From Paenibacillus harenae DSM 16969 (lineage in GTDB: Bacteria; Bacillota; Bacilli; Paenibacillales; Paenibacillaceae): 64,000 nucleotides of DNA. How positions within the stretch are numbered: the first letter of the stretch is position 1; every line of letters begins with the position of its first letter. The stretch lies in contig NZ_KE383845.1 in NCBI RefSeq assembly GCF_000422465.1, positions 232,241 to 296,240 on the forward strand. The letters run 5' to 3'. Of the stretch, positions 61,862 through 64,000 are shown one piece after another. The notes beneath the pieces are model-generated. The model did not search any database. It was not told where the DNA came from and saw only the letters and a program-made list of their open reading frames with translations. A program made the translations under genes and the position numbers.

Positions 61862-63124
61862 TCAATCTCCTGCAACAAGCTGCTCCTTCACCTGTGCCGC
61901 GACCGGCTTATGCTTAAAGAGCGGGATAAGCAGAAGCATCCCGATAAACATGATCACACCGGCCGTGCAATAGATGCCCACAAGCGGAAATACCAGCTTT
62001 AGTTGACCGGCAACCAGCGTCATAATGACCATCATGCCCATAAACATCGGAGTAAGCACGCCGTTCACCCGTCCCACGTAAGCTTCCTGCGACCACTGCA
62101 AAATCATGGTGCTGATGCCGATCTGAATCATCGGGAAGCCAAGTCCGCTAATAAATTGCAGTACCAGCGTAATCGGGATGCTTGTGGACAACCCTACGCC
62201 GATCATGCAAAGGGAGCTGAGTAAAATGCCGAGAGCCAGCAGCTTCTGCGGCGATACTTTTTTGGCTAAAACCATGACGCCCCCGCCGCCGATCAGCATC
62301 GCTATACCGTTAACCATTAACATATACTGCAAAAATTCTTTCGGTTGATTAAGCCGCTCCAGCACAATGAACAACCCGAGCGTCTGCGCGATTCCGACGG
62401 CCGTGCCGGCAAGCGCGAACGTTCCGCCAAGCGATTTCAATACCGGACTGCGCCATACGTATGCAAAGCCGTCCTTCAGATCCTGCCAGAAGCGCCCTTT
62501 GTCAGCCGTTTCCGTCCGTTCCACCTCACGGTCCCGGGGAATACGGAATAAGACAACAGCGGAGAGAAGGAACGCTACCCCCATTACGCCGATGGAAACC
62601 TCGATGCCGAACTTTTGGTACGAAATGACGCCGAGCGACGGCCCAAGCACCATAAATATCGCGATTAGCGATTGGAACATCGCCATGGCGGACTGCAGCT
62701 GTTCAGCGGGAACATGCTGCTTGAACAGCTTCATCGCCGACGGCTGCGAGAATTGCGACAAAATCGCCGATATAAAAGTCGCGAAGTAGACCATATGCCA
62801 CGAACCGTAAATGAGTGTGATAAGTACTACGAATACAGACACCGCGGATAAAAAGTCGCACCATATCATCGTTAGACGCGGCTTCCACCGGTCGGCGAAC
62901 GTCCCGCCGATAAACGAGAACACGAATATCGGCAAAAATTCCACAAAGCCCATCAAGCTGATGGCGAACGGGTCCTCGTTCGTTTTATCCGTCACATACA
63001 TGAGGATCGCAAAGTTACGCACCCAGATCCCGATTTGCAGAAGGACGTTCGATAACAATATCGTTTGAAAAAATTTGTTGCGGAACAGGCTCTCGCCCGC
63101 TCCCTTTACTGCTTCAGCTGACAT
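61862..63124 (-). CDS. Major facilitator superfamily transporter
   Basis: A 420-residue membrane protein with twelve predicted helices. It belongs to the MFS_3/enterobactin-exporter-like group: NKFFQTILLSNVLLQIGIWVRN near the start, the loop motif GGTFADRWKPR (about 70-80) matching motif A, and a matching SFIGGxxADR layout. The C-terminal half carries ISGLGFPMIQIGISTM. GGGAGAG precedes the ATG at 63124; a nine-codon upstream extension is possible. Substrates of such proteins include macrolides and siderophores; the substrate cannot be assigned. It follows the DUF2087/GIY-YIG gene by 80 bases on the same strand. Confidence 0.87.
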   Translation of the reverse strand: MSAEAVKGAGESLFRNKFFQTILLSNVLLQIGIWVRNFAILMYVTDKTNEDPFAISLMGFVEFLPIFVFSFIGGTFADRWKPRLTMIWCDFLSAVSVFVVLITLIYGSWHMVYFATFISAILSQFSQPSAMKLFKQHVPAEQLQSAMAMFQSLIAIFMVLGPSLGVISYQKFGIEVSIGVMGVAFLLSAVVLFRIPRDREVERTETADKGRFWQDLKDGFAYVWRSPVLKSLGGTFALAGTAVGIAQTLGLFIVLERLNQPKEFLQYMLMVNGIAMLIGGGGVMVLAKKVSPQKLLALGILLSSLCMIGVGLSTSIPITLVLQFISGLGFPMIQIGISTMILQWSQEAYVGRVNGVLTPMFMGMMVIMTLVAGQLKLVFPLVGIYCTAGVIMFIGMLLLIPLFKHKPVAAQVKEQLVAGD

Positions 63125-63204
63125 ATAAATTGACACTCTCCCTGTATGCATACGGCTTGCGCTTGCATGATGCGGCGGCGCAAAATCCGAATGCCGTTGA
63201 ATAT

Positions 63205-64000
63205 TTACTGCTTGCCTTCGCCGCCGGGGCGGTTGTAGCCCTTATCGCCGTAGGGCTGGAGCTTCTCGATCCATTTCTCCGTTAACTCGGCCACTTCCCG
63301 GTTATATTGGCGAACCATATCGGCAGGCTGACGTCCTTCTACGGCCGACACGTCTTTATAATCATAAAGGACCTGATGATCGAATTTAACGGTCTCTAGA
63401 ATGAGAAAAGAAAAATTTTCGCCCCCGTATTGTTTCCATTCCTTCTGGAGCTCTCTATTCCTATGACCGTCCATGTTAAGCTGGAATTGCTCCTTCCCCC
63501 ACAGCGGTTCCAAATTGGTCGAGCCTCCGATATAGATTTTGCCGTTAATGTCATTTTTAATCCGGTATACCCCCATCTTCCGTTCGCGTTCCTGATATTC
63601 AGACGTCAGCTGCTTGCGTTTTGTTTTATCCATTTTCTGTGCATCCCTTCGTTCTTGTTCAACTACTTTCTTCGGTTCTTGCTTCAGCTTCCGCTTCCCC
63701 TTCTTCGTCTGCTCCTTCACGGTCAAAGCCGTCGGTGCAGCCTGAATCGATTCTGCCGAACGTTCCGGCTCATATGCCCCTGCCGTATCCTTCACCCAAT
63801 ATTCGCTGCCGTCATCCTTGCGGTCTAAATATCCATACTCGATCAAATAACGGCGCAGCAGCACATAGTCCTCCTCCCAAAACCGGCTGAGAAGCTCATT
63901 CACTTCTTTCTCCGTATACCGGACTCCCTTCTGAAAATTGGAGGAAATATGGCGCAGCACGGCAATTTTTCGTTTCGCTTTACGCGGGAAAGAGGCAAGA
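63205..64000 (-). CDS. DUF2087 plus GIY-YIG-like protein, 5' end cut by the window
   Basis: The reading frame stays open to the window edge, so at least 264 residues are visible. The first part (FPRKAKRKIAVLRHISSNF then YTEKEVNELLSRF and DYVLLRRYLIEYGYLDR) is the DUF2087 domain. A lysine-rich linker follows, then a GIY-YIG-like domain (MGVYRIKNDINGKIYIGGSTNL, shown in part) of about 110 residues. The catalytic Arg usually found in the first helix of GIY-YIG nucleases is not evident here, so nuclease activity is doubtful. An upstream winged-helix regulator domain is common with DUF2087 but would lie outside the window. It precedes the MFS gene on the same strand. Confidence 0.8.
   Translation of the reverse strand, partial: LASFPRKAKRKIAVLRHISSNFQKGVRYTEKEVNELLSRFWEEDYVLLRRYLIEYGYLDRKDDGSEYWVKDTAGAYEPERSAESIQAAPTALTVKEQTKKGKRKLKQEPKKVVEQERRDAQKMDKTKRKQLTSEYQERERKMGVYRIKNDINGKIYIGGSTNLEPLWGKEQFQLNMDGHRNRELQKEWKQYGGENFSFLILETVKFDHQVLYDYKDVSAVEGRQPADMVRQYNREVAELTEKWIEKLQPYGDKGYNRPGGEGKQ

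Noticed and set aside
1-64000. Prophage, integrative element or insertion sequence
   Set aside because: I saw no transposase, integrase, phage structural gene or tRNA-linked attachment site.

Overview
The window looks like chromosome from a Paenibacillus-type member of the Bacillales. Evidence is the moderate GC content, strong AGGAGG-type ribosome binding sites, several TTG and GTG starts, and Bacillales-type genes: a KapB homologue, a KinB-like sensor kinase, an ABC-F protein of the YkpA type, a bacilliredoxin, a CccB-like lipoprotein cytochrome, a CvfC-like NifU/HEAT protein and a xylR/xylAB locus. I saw no rRNA, tRNA, CRISPR array, transposase or prophage gene.

Layout. 1-4.2 kb: the end of an ABC-2 exporter operon, then a PilZ, ManC, inactive signal-peptidase-like and zinc-ribbon gene group. 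4.4-9.7 kb: glutamate synthase large subunit without its small subunit, then kapB. 9.9-15.8 kb: a GT28-type glycolipid glycosyltransferase, an ACT-domain malic enzyme, a VTT membrane protein, a secreted NlpC/P60 hydrolase and a cation efflux protein. 16-20.2 kb: divergent Fur-controlled iron-siderophore importer (binding protein on one side; two permeases and an ATPase on the other). 20.2-25.1 kb: a sugar ABC importer under a LacI-type regulator with two recognisable palindromic operators. 25.3-41.7 kb: mostly housekeeping genes (ABC-F, Gfo/Idh/MocA dehydrogenase, MBL-fold hydrolase, CvfC-like, transglutaminase-like, KDPG aldolase, MutY, AraC regulator, cytochrome c, AcpS, NadE, bacilliredoxin) with several short unknown genes. 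41.8-43.4 kb: an RsgA-type GTPase behind a consensus promoter, a short leader reading frame and two terminators in series, followed by a 51-bp tandem repeat. 43.4-49.4 kb: a KinB-like kinase, a lipase-like hydrolase, a HI0933-type flavoprotein, an unusual trypsin-like protease and a small acidic protein. 49.5-53.7 kb: xylB-xylA facing away from xylR across a XylR operator. 53.9-61.6 kb: an SLH-domain protein overlapping the start region of a gene for a secreted protein of more than 2,200 residues. 61.9-64 kb: an MFS transporter and a DUF2087/GIY-YIG protein cut by the window edge.

The most unusual signals are non-coding: the leader/attenuator before the RsgA gene, the 51-bp repeat whose arms show compensatory changes, a dispersed multi-hairpin element present at least twice, and a promoter-terminator pair that could make a small RNA near 32.3 kb. 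Among proteins, the giant surface protein with its SLH neighbour and the signal-peptidase-like protein lacking its catalytic serine stand out. Coordinates of short sites were counted by hand and may be off by a base or two.
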